Origin: Scilla litardierei
Taxonomy: Eukaryota > Streptophyta > Magnoliopsida > Asparagales > Asparagaceae
Assembly: GCA_030789695.1 (NCBI GenBank)
Contig: CM061135.1
Location: 107,516,301-107,580,300 of the forward strand
DNA length: 64,000 bases
Direction of reading: 5' to 3'
Shown here: piece after piece, positions 43,718 to 55,642 of the stretch
Numbering within the stretch: the first letter of the stretch is position 1
Layout: each line of letters starts with the position of its first letter
The notes under the pieces: generated by a model
Told to the model about the DNA's origin: nothing
The model's database searches: none
The model's input: only the letters and a program-made list of their open reading frames with translations
Translations under genes and position numbers: made by a program

Positions 43718-43892
43718 TGTTATGAATGAGGGAGGCCTTTGGCCTCCCCTCATCTTTATCCCCCCATTACTCCCATTATCCCTACTAATGGGAACATTTG
43801 GTTATCTTATGGCCTTTTGGGCTTCTATTGTTTTAATAAATAAAGAACCATGGCTTTGTGACATGGTTCCTCATTCTTCTCATTATCCAACA
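43718..43892 (+). repeat. 3' LTR of the copia element
   Basis: 175 bp, same ends as the 5' LTR. About 94 percent identical by eye. Confidence 0.92.
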
Positions 43893-43897
43893 TTAAT

Positions 43898-44712
43898 TAG
43901 ATAAAAGATTTAATCTACTTTTAAGTTTGCACTTATTGACCATTTACACTAACTATTCTGACTTCCCACTGACATACCATCAAATAAGTAATAAAAGCAA
44001 AACCTCGCCATTGCTAAACATGTTGTATCATATAACATTGTCTAAATCAATATGCATAATCTTGTGAAAATGAAGGTTTACTTCCAAGCACCATACAAGG
44101 GGCCGTTAGTGTATCTCTAGTGCAGAGATTTGCACTTTTACTTATACATGTACCTTCTAGCATTTTTAAAGGTAGCTCAAAATAATCGAAGCTGCATATG
44201 TATGGCATGGTGATCATATGGCAAAAGCTAGAGAATGACATAACACAAAGCGTGCCTTCAAACGAAAATCATCCAGTACCGTTAACTTCATTTTGATGTA
44301 GATACAATTTTAACTTGCTTCTGTTCGTATTTCGTGCTATATGGTTATATAGAATAACTACATGCCAACATCGGCGTATTCCTACGATTAATTTTCTAGC
44401 ATGTACAACGTCCTCGTTTTGGTCCTTGAAAACCAGTGCAAAAACGTAGACACAACACAGAACCCTGCAAACGAAGGAATACCAAAATCTCTATAATCAA
44501 GTGACTATAGCATGTCCGATCCAAAGCTTGCAAGACTGGTATACAATTGTGGCTGCCAGATAATTGCAAGATTACATACTTTGCATTTCAGATATTCCTT
44601 TAAATGATCTTCGCCTATACATAAAGGCTCATACAAGAGACGTGAATTGTACATGTTACGAATCACACACTCCCGCTAGAGACTATAAAACCACAAACTG
44701 CTTCACCAAAGT
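43898..44712. other. Intergenic sequence downstream of the CMS1-like gene
   Basis: I see no gene, repeat or element here. It probably includes the 3' UTR and terminator of the minus-strand gene. Confidence 0.4.
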
Positions 44713-44713
44713 C

Positions 44714-44842
44714 ACATTGATGTAGGCTCAGTCATCCCTCTGACAAATTTTCTTAATATTGTTAGCACAAGGCACCTGGCATTGATGTAGGCTCAGTCAT
44801 CAATCTGACAAATTTTCTTAATATTAGCACAAGGCACCGGGC
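44714..44842 (-). repeat. Tandem duplication of about 65 bp at the gene end
   Basis: Two copies start CATTGATGTAGGCTCAGTCATC (plus strand, split here as CATTGATGTA and GGCTCAGTCATC) at 44714 and 44780. They carry the last codons and stop of the CMS1-like gene, so the stop region is doubled. Confidence 0.85.
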
Positions 44843-45131
44843 CATAGAAGCAGATCCTAGTATGACCTTCAAGAAGCCTGTCATTAAAATGGGTTTTGTA
44901 CAAGTCCCAAAACTCAGTGCTGCAAGGGTGTTAGAGCAAACAGGTGCGCATTAGGATATTTCTTAACCAAGCGAGAATGGAACAACAAAGGATGTGTGTG
45001 TGTCATCTAGTTCTGACCTGACTTGCGGTATGGTGAAGAGGGAATAGCCCTTCGCATCGCTTTGCATGTCAAGAACAATGACTTCTAAACGCGAAAGCAA
45101 TAGTGCATCCATATCAATTAACTTCTTGATC
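44793..45131 (-). CDS. CMS1-like gene, last two exons
   Basis: Exon 45131-45018 reads IKKLIDMDALLLSRLEVIV, LDMQSDAKGYSLFTIPQV; exon 44919-44793 reads TEFWDLYKTHFNDRLLEGH, TRICFYGPVP and ends IDD-stop. The 98-bp intron (44920-45017) has GTCAGA and TTGCAG ends and keeps the frame (AG|C). The acceptor of the first exon is CCCAG at 45132. The pattern fits the C-terminus of CMS1/CMSS1-type proteins, small DEAD-box-like factors tied to the 90S pre-ribosome. No mutation breaks the two exons. Upstream exons are not found; a Helitron starts 250 bp upstream. It may be the end of a live gene with a long intron or a remnant. Confidence 0.65.
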
Positions 45132-45272
45132 CTGGGATTTTTGGAAACAAAAGAAACGTCAGCAAGAATTTAGGCATATAAAAATAAATCACTCAATATG
45201 CAAGACATCTTGGAAATGTTGCAATGCTGCATCAGAACAAAATTGTGATACCAAATATCTCACTAAATATCT

Positions 45273-45377
<105 letters not shown>

Positions 45378-45380
45378 TTA

Positions 45381-48300
45381 CTAGTCATAGCATGTGCCCG
45401 CGGGCACGGTTCATTTAAGATTTTCCCCCGTGAAATCTTTGTTCCCCAAAAAATTAATTACGTAGCCAAAATTTAAAAGAATAACAAAATAGCGTAAAAA
45501 ATTTAGTGACGCGGCGCCTTTGGCCCGAAACAACAAATTCGTCGCGAGTGCCTTTGACGCAGAACAACAAATAAGCAAAAAAAAAATTAGCGGGCGCCTT
45601 TGGCACGGAACAACAAATTATCGTAAAAGAATTTAGCGGACGGGCAACTTCCACAAATTCGGCACGGAACAACAAAATAACGTTAAAAATTTAACATGCG
45701 CGAGCGCAGGAGCTTTCGACGCGGAACAACAAAGGGCTAAATGTTTAGCTTGTTACCTTGCAACTTGAAATACATCTTGAAAATATTGCTTGCTTATGAT
45801 GGCAGCATAGCAAAATCCAGATTCAAGTTAACAAAATAATGAAGGCAGCATAGAATAATGGACTTGCAAAAAATTTAATGAAAGCAAAACAATTCCAGAG
45901 TTAGCAGAAAAAATTCGGATACCTAACTAACAAAAATTTAGCAAAATGGCAAAATGGCCTTGCAAAAAATTTAGCATAATGGCGTTGCAATTGAAGATCC
46001 GCACCAGATAGGAGTCTCCAAAAAAATTGATGTTTATTCAAACATATAAATATAGTGAAATTGATAAGCAGATAAAATAATTCACAATTTCCCAAAAGAT
46101 TTCCCCAAAAAATAATTCATAATTTCCCCAAAAACATTGATCTTGCTGCTTTTCAAATCCCACGTGTCATGCTCTTTTGGGCTTACAACCGATGCACATC
46201 TTGCAGATATGGCATGAGAGACCGACATGGGAGAAATCAATTGAAGGTTGTGTTTTTTATTGGTAAAAATTTCTAAACTATCATCCATGAGATCCTGACA
46301 CCTATTAGCTTAGTCATGTATGCCCAATAGAGTCGAATGATGGTCTCTTCCTCTCGTGCTATAATGGTTGCATCCCGCTTCGTCGTGCTTCGTTCGTGTA
46401 ACATGGTCGTGAAAGGAAACTATTAGCCTTGTTTAGCATGGACTCTCAAAAAACAGAGTTGTGGCATGTATTGCCATCACATGACTCGGACATGATACTT
46501 TCGAGTATGTTTTTTGGATTTTGTTTGTCATGTTGTGATGTGTCGTTGACGTGTCAGCATGTCTGTGTCAAGGAAAAATAGAATTAGCACCAAACAATTT
46601 GATTAAGTATTAAAATCATCGACATGAACAGAACTTCAAAAAAATAAAAGTAAAGAGTTTAGATATGATAATAACTCCAAAGCACGTGAAGATGTGACTA
46701 TATCATGGTGCATGTAAAAAGACCAAATTGCAGCGCACGAAAACACTTAACTGGCCATATCTTATCAAGTGCTTTTATGTGCCATGCAACGTGGAGTTCC
46801 ATCTGTTGTCATGCGAATGTTGCTAGACTTAAATGGGGAGTAATTTTATTTTTGATGAAGGTCAAAAGAACTTGAAGGAACAATTAAAGAACAGGATGAA
46901 TTTAAAATTGATAATCAGATAATAATTGCAAAACAACAGAATTTATCACAGTGAAATAAATTCTGCTTCATTAGAAAATTGATAATTTGAAAACAAAATT
47001 ACAAATTCAACGTCCAAACCCCCCTAAAAATGAAATACAATAAAAAAATCAGTCAAATTCACTTTAGCACCAAAAATTACACCTTTGACTGCAACACACA
47101 CATATATTATAGTTTCATATGTGTGATCCAAAGGCTTCACCAAATTTATCGACAATCAAAGGAAAGAACACGAAATTTGGTCAAGAAATACAAATTTCGT
47201 ATGATGCCCCTTTGATAACTCGCCCCTTCCTCCCAATAGTCTGCCCGCCTCCATCTGCAGATGTACTGTCCGATGCATCAGGATTCAGGTCTCGACTTCT
47301 CGGGATCAACTATGCCGTTACCAGAGCTAACGGATCCGCCGCCTCCCAGTGACACGCCGCCTCCTCCCAAAGATCTGCCGCATCCCAGTGAATCGCCGTC
47401 TCCTCCCAGAGATCCGCCTCCCAGTGACACGCCGCCTCCTCCCAAAGATCCGCCACCTCCAAGTGAATCGCCGTCTCCTCCGGATCCGCTGCCTCTGCAA
47501 CAAATTATCAATCAAATAAAAAGGGCAAAACAACAGGAAAATCAAAACGCAAACCTGAACCGATATCGCACAGGGATTTCCCTCCATGGCCCTCCCACAT
47601 CGATCACCAAGATTGCAACCCCTCAAACAATCGAGATTTGCAGGGTTCGAATATCGTAAATCGGACTCGGAGTCGGAGTCGTCGGTTCGATCATCGTAAA
47701 TCGGAGCTGTGCCGCCAGGGAGTTGGGTTTGGCGGCTCGGGTGAAGTGCGGCGGCGGGTGTTGCTTGGTGGCGGGCTAAAGGGGTTGGTTGAGAGAAGAA
47801 GAAAGAAGTCTCGGGTTGCCGATGGGGGAGGGGCCCGAGCTTGGCTGAGGGGAAGAAGAAGAGTGGATTAGGTGGTCTGCAGAGGGATGTTGAGTTGGGA
47901 TACTTACGGGATGATGATTAGGCGGGCTACAAACAGAAAATGAGACCGAGATACTTCGTCTGATACTGTCTTCTCCGGTTACAGTTCACCGTGTACACGG
48001 TGATACTTCGTGAAAATGAGACCGAGAAGGCGTTCACCGTGTATAAGGCGTCTGATATTGAAAATGAGACTGAGAAGGCGGCCCTTCAGTTCCTTCTGAT
48101 ATTGAAAATGAGACCGGTTATAAGGCGCCTTCTCCTTTTCACCCTATACACGGTGATACTTCGTCTTCTCCTTCTCAGGTTGCGTGCAGTGATGACATGC
48201 AGAGCTGTATGCTACTTTATCTCCTGGGTAAGGTGCATTGATGATTGTGTTTATGCGGTTTGGGGGTGGGGGAGACCGAGAGACTTCGGTCCATGGATAG

Positions 48301-48581
48301 GGTGAAAATCTGAGCCTTGGGAGTGGGAAGAGAGATTATGACGGAAGGAACTGAAGGGACCTTCTTGTTTATGCGTGTATCAAGTCTGCATATGCATTTA
48401 AGACGTGATGCGATCCCCGTCAAAATTCAAAAGTTTTTATCCTTAAATTTTTATAAAAGCACATCTAAACCGTTCATTTACCCAAAATTAATCCTGGCCG
48501 TCTTTTATCTACCCCTTTGTCCTAGTCAGCTTGTCCTAGTCAGCCCTAGGATTCAAAAAACTCTGTCAAATGTAATATAGA
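45381..48581 (-). mobile_element. Helitron of 3.2 kb with captured sequence
   Basis: The 3' end on the minus strand is a hairpin GTGCCCGCGGGCAC, then ATGCTATGA and CTAG, followed by T. It matches the short Helitron at 33660 (GTTATGACTAG). The likely 5' end is TCTATATTACA at 48581, preceded by A; the other Helitron starts TCTATTATACA. A second possible 5' end (TCTCTACTATATAA, at 52576) would make it 7.2 kb. No Rep/helicase is seen. Inside: (GCGCCTTTGGC)-type repeats at 45510-45730, a captured exon pair near 47500, and GAGAAGGCG repeats at 47990-48190. Confidence 0.65.
47278..47587 (-). pseudogene. Captured exon pair of a host gene in the Helitron
   Basis: A TC-rich 5' UTR-like stretch (47880-47590, minus) leads to ATGGAGGGAAATCCC at 47587. 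Exon 1 ends at 47555 with CAG|GTTTGC; a 60-bp intron ends TTGTTGCAG; exon 2 starts at 47494. Exon 2 is a 72-bp tandem repeat, Gly-rich (GGGGSLGGGG) in one frame, Arg-rich in the frame that fits the splice. The protein is not recognised. It is on the Helitron's own strand, as usual for captured genes. Confidence 0.5.
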
Positions 48582-50044
48582 TATATCTGTGTGTGTGTGT
48601 GTGTGTTTCAGAGTTCCAGTCCTATATATTCTTCATATATTCCTTGATAATAAGATTCTTACTTCTGAAGTTTGTTTTAACCCATATAAGCCGCCAAACA
48701 TCTTTTCTGATGGAAATATGTATCCTAAAGCAGAATCCATCAAATAGATTTCAGTGTAAATACAATGAATGTTTGTCAATCAACTTTGTCATGAACCCGA
48801 TATTGTCCACTGTCTTGAAAGACACAAAATTCCAAGCTAATAGTTGGAATAAAGTACCAAAGCTTTGATATCAGCTAGCCATTTCTTTTCGAACTTTAAT
48901 CAGAAACAATTATGTTAGTGTACGTGTTAACATACATCGGCAACAAAGAAGCTGAAATTCAGTACGCAGTAATGAATCTTAGGACAGCGAGACAAACACA
49001 CATCAGTCAGAGACACACAAGACTTGGTATCGCAGTTCGGTGCGCACACCTACATCTGCGGGGCCACGCCCAGAAAAAATAGAATACTTCACTATAATAA
49101 TCAGAGAATACAAACTCTAATAATCATGCTTCTATAAGGAAGAACACCCGCCCCCTTAATACAAACTGTGAGGGGTGATCGCAATCAACCCCGTGAAGTA
49201 TTCTAGGCAAGCTCCCCTTGCACCACCGACTAGATCAACTCCCTTGATCCTACGTGCGTAGTCGTCGGCCTCCTCCCGGAGTTTTTCTTCCCAGAACTTT
49301 TTATCACCAAAGTCCGTGACCTAGCCGTCGCGCTGCCGAACCCTAATAGCATGCGCTCTTGGCAATCCACGGTTCAATCAGCACGGATACAATCAAATCT
49401 TAATTCGGCCAGACAGCTGCAATCTCCGCAACTCTTAGCCAGAAAGAGATCCCTCAAAATCAGTAGAAGATCGTTGCGAAGATATTGTCGGCTAAAATCT
49501 CTCCAACCGTCTTTCAACAAAAGTAACCGAGAGATATAGATAGCCAATCAAATCTTTAACCGAATAAATCAACTTAAATACCTGAACGATTAAAAGATAG
49601 TCACTTAGGATCGCAAGATCTCCAGACTCGGATACAAGCATACCGAGAACGACCAAGCCCGCATTCAGACACAGCTTGTTGAACATTATGGTACAACATA
49701 ATGTTCAACAATTCATCCAACATAGAGGACAGAGACAATTCTCTCCAGCAGAACACAGTAGCTCAGGTGCAACAAAACATTCAACACAAGATCCAACATC
49801 TTCCTGATATACCGTCTTATAGCTTCCAGAAGTAAAGTACAAACGACGAGTGCCACATATGACAACGCAAACATCAAGCTGTTTATGAATAGCATGAATA
49901 AATCCTAACAGGAGCAAAACAGAAGCTAAAGAGTGGCACCGTGGTTTCTCAAAATTGTATAATTGACCACTTTCCTTTTTTGTGGCAACACATGGAACCC
50001 ATTCAAACCACAACCATCAAATCCCCCACCACCCCACCATTCTA
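48582..50044. other. Unassigned region with a perfect palindrome
   Basis: No supported gene. 49030-49075 (GCAGTTCGGTGCGCAC, CTACATCTGCGGGGC) resembles a motif found in plant retroelement leaders. A palindrome with 15-bp arms is at 49677-49712. A GT microsatellite is at about 48590. Confidence 0.35.
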
Positions 50045-50053
50045 TTTAAAAGA

Positions 50054-50841
50054 AGGGTTTTTAGCATATCTGTCCCTTAAATCTTGCGTATTTTGATATT
50101 TGTCCCTCAAATCTTCGTATTTGCCCTCAAGTCCCTCAAAAGTTTGTATTTAACCTTAATAGTCTCTCTCACTAACTATCTGTTAAAATCTTAACGGAAA
50201 TGGGAATATTCCGTTAGGTTTGGGCTTAACTACGTGTGGGTTCTGGGCGCCGCGCTAGGGTGGAGACGGCGGCGGCGCCGCTGCCGGAGGAGGAGAGGGA
50301 GGGGGCACCGCCCCCGCCCCCTCCTCCTCAGACGAGGAGGGGGATGGGCCGCCGCCCCCTCCCCCTCCTCGTCTGAGGAGGGGGATGGGCCACCGCCGTC
50401 TGAGGAGGAGGGGTTGGGGGCGCCGCCCAGTCCCTCCCCCTCCCCCTCCTCCTCTGAGGAGGCCCCCTCCCCTGCTCTGGGCCCCTCCCCCTCAAACGAG
50501 GAGGGGGGAGGGGGCGCCGCCCCCTCCCCTGTTGCTCGGGGGGAGAGGGCGGCGCCCCTCCCCCTCCGCCTCGTACGACGAGGCGGTGCCCCTCCCCCTG
50601 TTTTCTGGGTGTTTTCTGGGTTGGGTTAATTAACACTTAATTGGGGGTTTAATGATTAATTAAACGTAATTTCTTAATTAACTAACTATAATCGTTAATT
50701 AATATACCTTTTTAACAGAAAACAAGATGGAGAGACTATTAAGGTTAACGTTTAAAATTTAAGGGACTTATGAGCAAATATCAAGATTTGAGTGACAGAT
50801 ATCAAAATACGCAAGATTTCGGGACAGATGTGCTAAAACCA
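50054..50841. mobile_element. MULE-like element with long TIRs and GC-rich core
   Basis: TIRs of about 150 bp: 50054-50205 and 50690-50841 (AGCATATCTGTCCC vs AGCACATCTGTCCC, then AAATCTTGCGTATTTTGATA in both). Flanks TTTAAAAGA (50045-50053) and CTTAAAAGG (50842-50850) match at 7 of 9 bases, the Mutator TSD length. The core 50240-50620 is over 80 percent GC and made of CTCCTC/GAGGAG palindromes. Pro/Gly/Arg frames over it on both strands are low-complexity and not supported as genes. Confidence 0.78.
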
Positions 50842-50850
50842 CTTAAAAGG

Positions 50851-52750
50851 GGCAACGACAGCAGCAAGAACAGTCACTAATTAGAACTTTCACATGCATG
50901 CAGATGAGAAACAGTATTCCATGGGTCATGCCGTAGTTTCTAATAATTTAATAATAAATAAATCATACTTGAAATATTGAACTGTTCATTACATTCGTCT
51001 ATGTTATTAAGTGTGTGTCTCTTTGACCAGTGTAGTGTGTTGTTTGGGGGGGCATGCGTTACCCCTGCAGGTGTAAGTCTATCCAAATCACATAAAAGCT
51101 TCGTTACGAGAAGATGCAGAAAAGTTTGTATTTTACAGTACCATAGATAATAATTCAACATGTGCTGCAAGCTAAGCAGATATGTGTTTCAAAAATTATA
51201 CTTATGGGCATATAAAAAAATTTTAAGTTCACATGGACAGTCATGTAGGTAGCTAAATTAATTGATTTAATTTTCAAATTATTTAATTTTTCATTAAACA
51301 ACTGAAAAATTAGTTGCTTTCTATGTATTCTATTCTGTAGAAAATTACCTTTTCCTACTTTATTGGCATGCACGTCATTGTCACGTAGTGAACTTTGCCT
51401 CAAGTATACAACCCAATTGCGAAACAAGTTTTATATTAGAAACGTGTGAATTTTGACTCTCTAAAATTATTATGAATGTCAATTTCTCACTTCAGAAGAA
51501 TTTACAAGAAAAAAAATCAATTTAAATTTTATTCATATATGCTCATTCGAATAGAAGTAAGCTTATGGCATATATGTTAGTCTTGAAAGACTTAAATGCA
51601 TAGAAGGTCCAGTCAGGAGCAGACAAACATAGAACCAAGGGCGGGGCAGACGCCCACACTGAATTTTCATCCAAGAAAAAATCGCAGCATATATGAGACT
51701 TTCAATGTCTTACACAGTATATACATATTTACTTCAAGCGTGATTTGCGACAAAAATAAGACTAAAGTGGTAAGTTTTTATAATTTGATTTAGGCATGGT
51801 TCAAAATTTTCTTTTATTACTTTTTTAAACCTTTTTTGCTTATCAATACATAGAGCAATTAAAATAATTCTAATTCACATTTTTCTTTGGATTTTCTTGC
51901 TTTAAGAGGGATGACCATAAAAATCCGAACTTCTTATTGCTAGAAGAAACATGAACATGTACTTGTGGTTTTTCTTATCAATTTTCAACCCATAGTATGT
52001 AGTACTTACTAAATCTATAACCATATTTATCTAATCAAATAAATATTAATATTCAAAATTTAGTTTATAAAACCTTAGTTAAGTTTTACATGCATGCATG
52101 TTGCATGTTATCAGAGCCAGCTTTTATGAAGTTACACACACTGAAAATAATTCACTGGGTATAATTCTTCTATCCATCCATTTCTATATTCTCATTTTAG
52201 ATACTTTAAGCTGGAAGGGTTATAACATTTACAAATAAATATAGAATATCTACTGGTCATTTACCATTAAAAGGAATTTGTGGGCCGCACGATGTTTCTT
52301 TTCAATAGTTTCCTTTGTTTGTATGAAAACTTAAAGAGGGGGCCCAAAAGAATTCTTTTCTTGTGTGTTTTCCTTCTTTGTGGTGACAGCACGCACATCG
52401 ACTTCTAGTTTGTCTCAATTATAAGCAAACCGTTGGGAACTTTCTTGCAAAAGTATGTTTGTTAGTTTTGTGGGACCCATCAAAAAACGAAAACAAAAAA
52501 AAGAGAAACAAAATGCCAGTCACCCATATTGGTGACATATTCCGGTTATAAAAGCTTTCTCATTATATAGTAGAGATATATGAATCAAATTTGTCAAACT
52601 GCAGATGATAATCACAATTGTTTTTTCTTAAGTTTATTGTATATCGTATGATACGTAAACCAAACGTCATCAATTAAGTTAATAATTATAGGGCTATATC
52701 ACAATAAATCCATGCCATAAGTAAACCTAACAACTCATGAGGCTTCCACG
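50851..52750. other. AT-rich region without recognised gene
   Basis: Frames are short and show no family. The sequence ATAGTAGAGA|T at 52576 could be a Helitron 5' end (minus strand TCTCTACTAT). Confidence 0.4.
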
Positions 52751-52882
52751 ATGGCCGGCGAGCCTTCCATAAAGGCAATTGAGATGCTCCACAAGAATGG
52801 ACAAAGCTACATGAGTGTCAGTGAGCTTCCACGGGAGTCTGCAAGGTCAACAACAATCTGCAAGCCTAATCTCATCGAGTAA
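52751..52882 (+). CDS. Short unrecognised frame, possible exon (43 aa)
   Basis: ATG to TAA with ordinary codon mix: MAGEPSIKAIEMLHKN, then GQSYMSVSELPRESARS. It looks more protein-like than its AT-rich surroundings. I do not recognise it. It could be a first exon or a pseudogene scrap. Confidence 0.25.
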   Translation: MAGEPSIKAIEMLHKNGQSYMSVSELPRESARSTTICKPNLIE

Positions 52883-53408
52883 CAATAATCGACATATTGA
52901 TATATATCGTATCCTACTATACAAATTGTAAATTTGGAAGAATTAATCCTAAATACATTTGTTGTCTTAAAATGAACCTTGTTGATTTTTAACTGAATCG
53001 CACCCGATAAACCTTGATTCGAACCTGAAACTAGGTCGCACAATGTGTCAGTCCTGTAGTGATACTTTGGACCGGGGCCAGTGGCAGCTAAGGCCCAGCC
53101 AAAACCTGACGATAGGGGCCCACTGCGCCTGAGTTCGAAAGCTACCGATGTCTCAAGAACCGCTCGAGAGCAACAGGTGGATTGGCCCGACTGAGGTACT
53201 AGCACGACTCCAACAAGTAGATATGCTCTCCCCGACTCAGGTTGACAAGCATCCAACAAGGACGACCTCTACGAGATCGGCTCTCGACCGCTGCAAAGAC
53301 GACCTCCACGAGATCGGCTTTTTCAGACGCAGCATCTCTATAATGACGACCTTCGAAGGTCGACTCGCTCAACAGCTACACTCCACTGGGACGACCTCCA
53401 CAAGATCG

Positions 53409-53786
53409 TGACAGAATCTCGAGGAAACTGAAATTTATTGAATAAAAACTAAACTTTTAATAGATAAATAGACTACAAATAAGAGGTAACCTTCTCCTCC
53501 AAGACGCCAACTGGTAAGGAACATCCGCACCTTTCCCAAGAACACGAAGAACAATCTCTACATCTCCAAAATTATCAAAAATATGCATAGTAAAAGCCGG
53601 CGGCTTACCCTAGGCATAAATACTAATCCACCTCTAATCTAATTACAAGTTTGCCATTATAATATAGAATAATTAGAAGAGTATTAAGCCATTACGAAAA
53701 CGTCCCTTTTAGTCTCTTGTGTGGGTCGACCTCCCATTTGGTGTGCTCAACCCCTCCTTTTTGCGTCGACGGTACACAATGGCCCA
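53409..53786 (-). repeat. 3' LTR of G
   Basis: 378 bp; on the minus strand TGGGCCATTG to TTCTGTCA. A PPT (TTTGGGGAGGGAGC, minus strand) adjoins it at 53790-53815. Confidence 0.85.
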
Positions 53787-54484
53787 ACACTGCTCCCTCC
53801 CCAAAGAGCCACCTCGTCCCCAATGTGGAAGTCTGGAAATTGCTGTGTCATAACATCCAGTGACTCACACGTGCTCTCGTGCTCTGGCAAGCCTTTCTAC
53901 TGCAATAAAACCTCCCGATCTCCCGTGCCCCCTCTGCGTACCCTCTTCAGCTCCTCATGCTCCAATATCACCTCCATATCATCTTTCAACGTCTCCGAAA
54001 GTGTGGACGACGGGGTGTGGTCGCCAATAACCTGGCGAAGCTGAGACACATGAAAAACCGGATGTATAACCGATCCTGGGGGAACCTCAACATTTAAGCA
54101 ACTGGCCCCACCCAGGCTTCGACCTCGTAAGGACCAAAATATCTAGGAGCCAGCTTCTCATTCCTCATGTGAGCCAAGGATCTCTGTATTTAGGGTCTCA
54201 GCTTCAAGTACACCATGTCACCTACCTTAAACTACACGTCTATGCGGTGAAGGTCAGCCCTCGTCTTCGTAATCTGCTGAGCCTCCAAAATCCGATCCAT
54301 CTCTGCCAGGTACTGCTCCACATCTGATATCGGTGTCGTCTCCTGCCCATAGTTTACTAAATGTGGAGGATCACGGCCATACAAAATCCTGAAGGGTGCA
54401 TCAGAGCTGCGGTGTGATATGATATATTGTACCAATACACTGCCCATGCCAGCCAATGGGCCCACTCCTTGGGGCTCTCTGAAA

Positions 54485-55642
54485 CAAGGTTTTATGTCTC
54501 AGTTTCGGTCTGGTTATCGTTCTTCCCAAAATTTAGTTTTCGATATCGGTATCGCTCGTTTCGGCGGTTTCAGAATCAAGTTTCGGTTTCGTCCGTATCG
54601 CTAGTTTCGGCAGTTTTGTTTTAGGTTTCAGTTTCGGTTTCGGTTTCGGAGATACTTTAAATATGTATATACGATATATACACACAATGATGGTTTCGGA
54701 GGTTCTTAAATCTAAACATATCAAATACTATTAAATACTTAACAAACTAAAATATTAATCATATACTATTAAATACTAAATACTAAATAGATAAACTAAA
54801 TTTGAGTTTGTAATCATATCAAATACTAAATACCTAAAGCTTGGTACTTAAATATGAAATATTAGATAAATGAATAGATACTAAAGCTTGCATTCCGCAC
54901 CCACCGTTTTACATTGCGCACATACCACTTATTTACAAGTTTGCCAAAAAATCGTTGGGTGTTGCTTTGCGCACCCACCATTTTGCTTTGTGCACATACC
55001 ACTTATTTACAGGGTTGCCACAAAATATCTGCTTGATATGCGCACCGATTGTTTTACTTTACGCACATACCACTTATTTACAAGTTTGCCTTTTTAAAGA
55101 ACGCAGCATCTCCTGAAAGGCGACTCGGGACTCCCTCTCTCTCTCTCTCACGCTAGATGGTCGAGGCGGGTTCGACGAGGCAGGAGGCAGGTTAGGCGAG
55201 ACGGCAACGCGATGAGGTGAGTTCAATTTTTTCATCATCTTCCTTTTGTCCTTTTCTTCTTTTTTTAGCAATTTTTTCTTGGTTTTGCCTCTTCTTCGTC
55301 TAATTCTTCATCATTTTCAAGCCGAAACCATATGGTTTTCTCCTCTCTTTTAACCAAGCTTTCTATACAACATATTAATTCACGAAATTTTTTGGGTTCT
55401 TTTAGAGAATTTTTATTTAATTACACAGTCTTCTTTCTCCGTCTTCGACCGGTATTGAACGGTACCGGTCAGTTTCGATAGGTATCCGTCAGTTTTGACA
55501 GGTATCGGTCGAAACTGACCGATACCGTTCAGTATCAGCCGATACTGAAACTAACCCTTGGTTTCGGTATCGTCAACTGCCGATACCGATACGATACGAC
55601 ACGACCGATACCTAATGGTATCGCTCGATACCTCAAACCCTG
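54485..55642. mobile_element. hAT-like non-autonomous transposon, TSD CTCTGAAA
   Basis: Perfect 8-bp copies CTCTGAAA at 54477-54484 and 55643-55650. Ends CAAGGTTTTATG and (inverted) CAGGGTTTGAGG are similar, of hAT type. No transposase frame. Both ends are rich in CGGTTTCGGT / CGATACC motifs. A 3-fold tandem repeat of about 67 bp (GCGCACATACCACTTATTTAC core) lies at 54893-55093. Confidence 0.85.
54893..55093 (+). repeat. Three tandem copies of about 67 bp inside the hAT
   Basis: Each has CGCACCCACC-like then GCGCACATACCACTTATTTACA then GTTTGCC (split here). Copies differ at several sites. Confidence 0.85.

Larger units (their letters stand above)
37014..43892 (+). mobile_element. Ty1/copia element with 175-bp LTRs, TSD TTAAT
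   Basis: LTRs 37014-37188 and 43718-43892 start TGTTATGAATGAGG and end TTATCCAACA; about ten differences in 175 bp. Perfect TTAAT target copies lie at 37009-37013 and 43893-43897. After the 5' LTR comes TTATCAGCAC, a PBS-like copia motif. The PPT AAGGGGAAG lies at 43709-43717. The coding order gag, integrase, RT, RNase H is that of Ty1/copia. The leader of 2.1 kb is unusually long. All frames except part of gag are broken. Confidence 0.92.

Noticed and set aside
48913..49685. An LTR from TGTTAGTG to GTTGAACA
   Set aside because: Ends look right but no target copies and no second LTR in the window.
50234..50636. 131-aa Pro/Ser/Glu-rich frame and its antisense
   Set aside because: Low-complexity palindromic DNA leaves frames open on both strands; no domain.
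52560..52576. Helitron 5' end at 52576 for the 45381 element
   Set aside because: Fits the TC rule, but the end at 48581 is nearer and more like the other Helitron. Kept only as an alternative.
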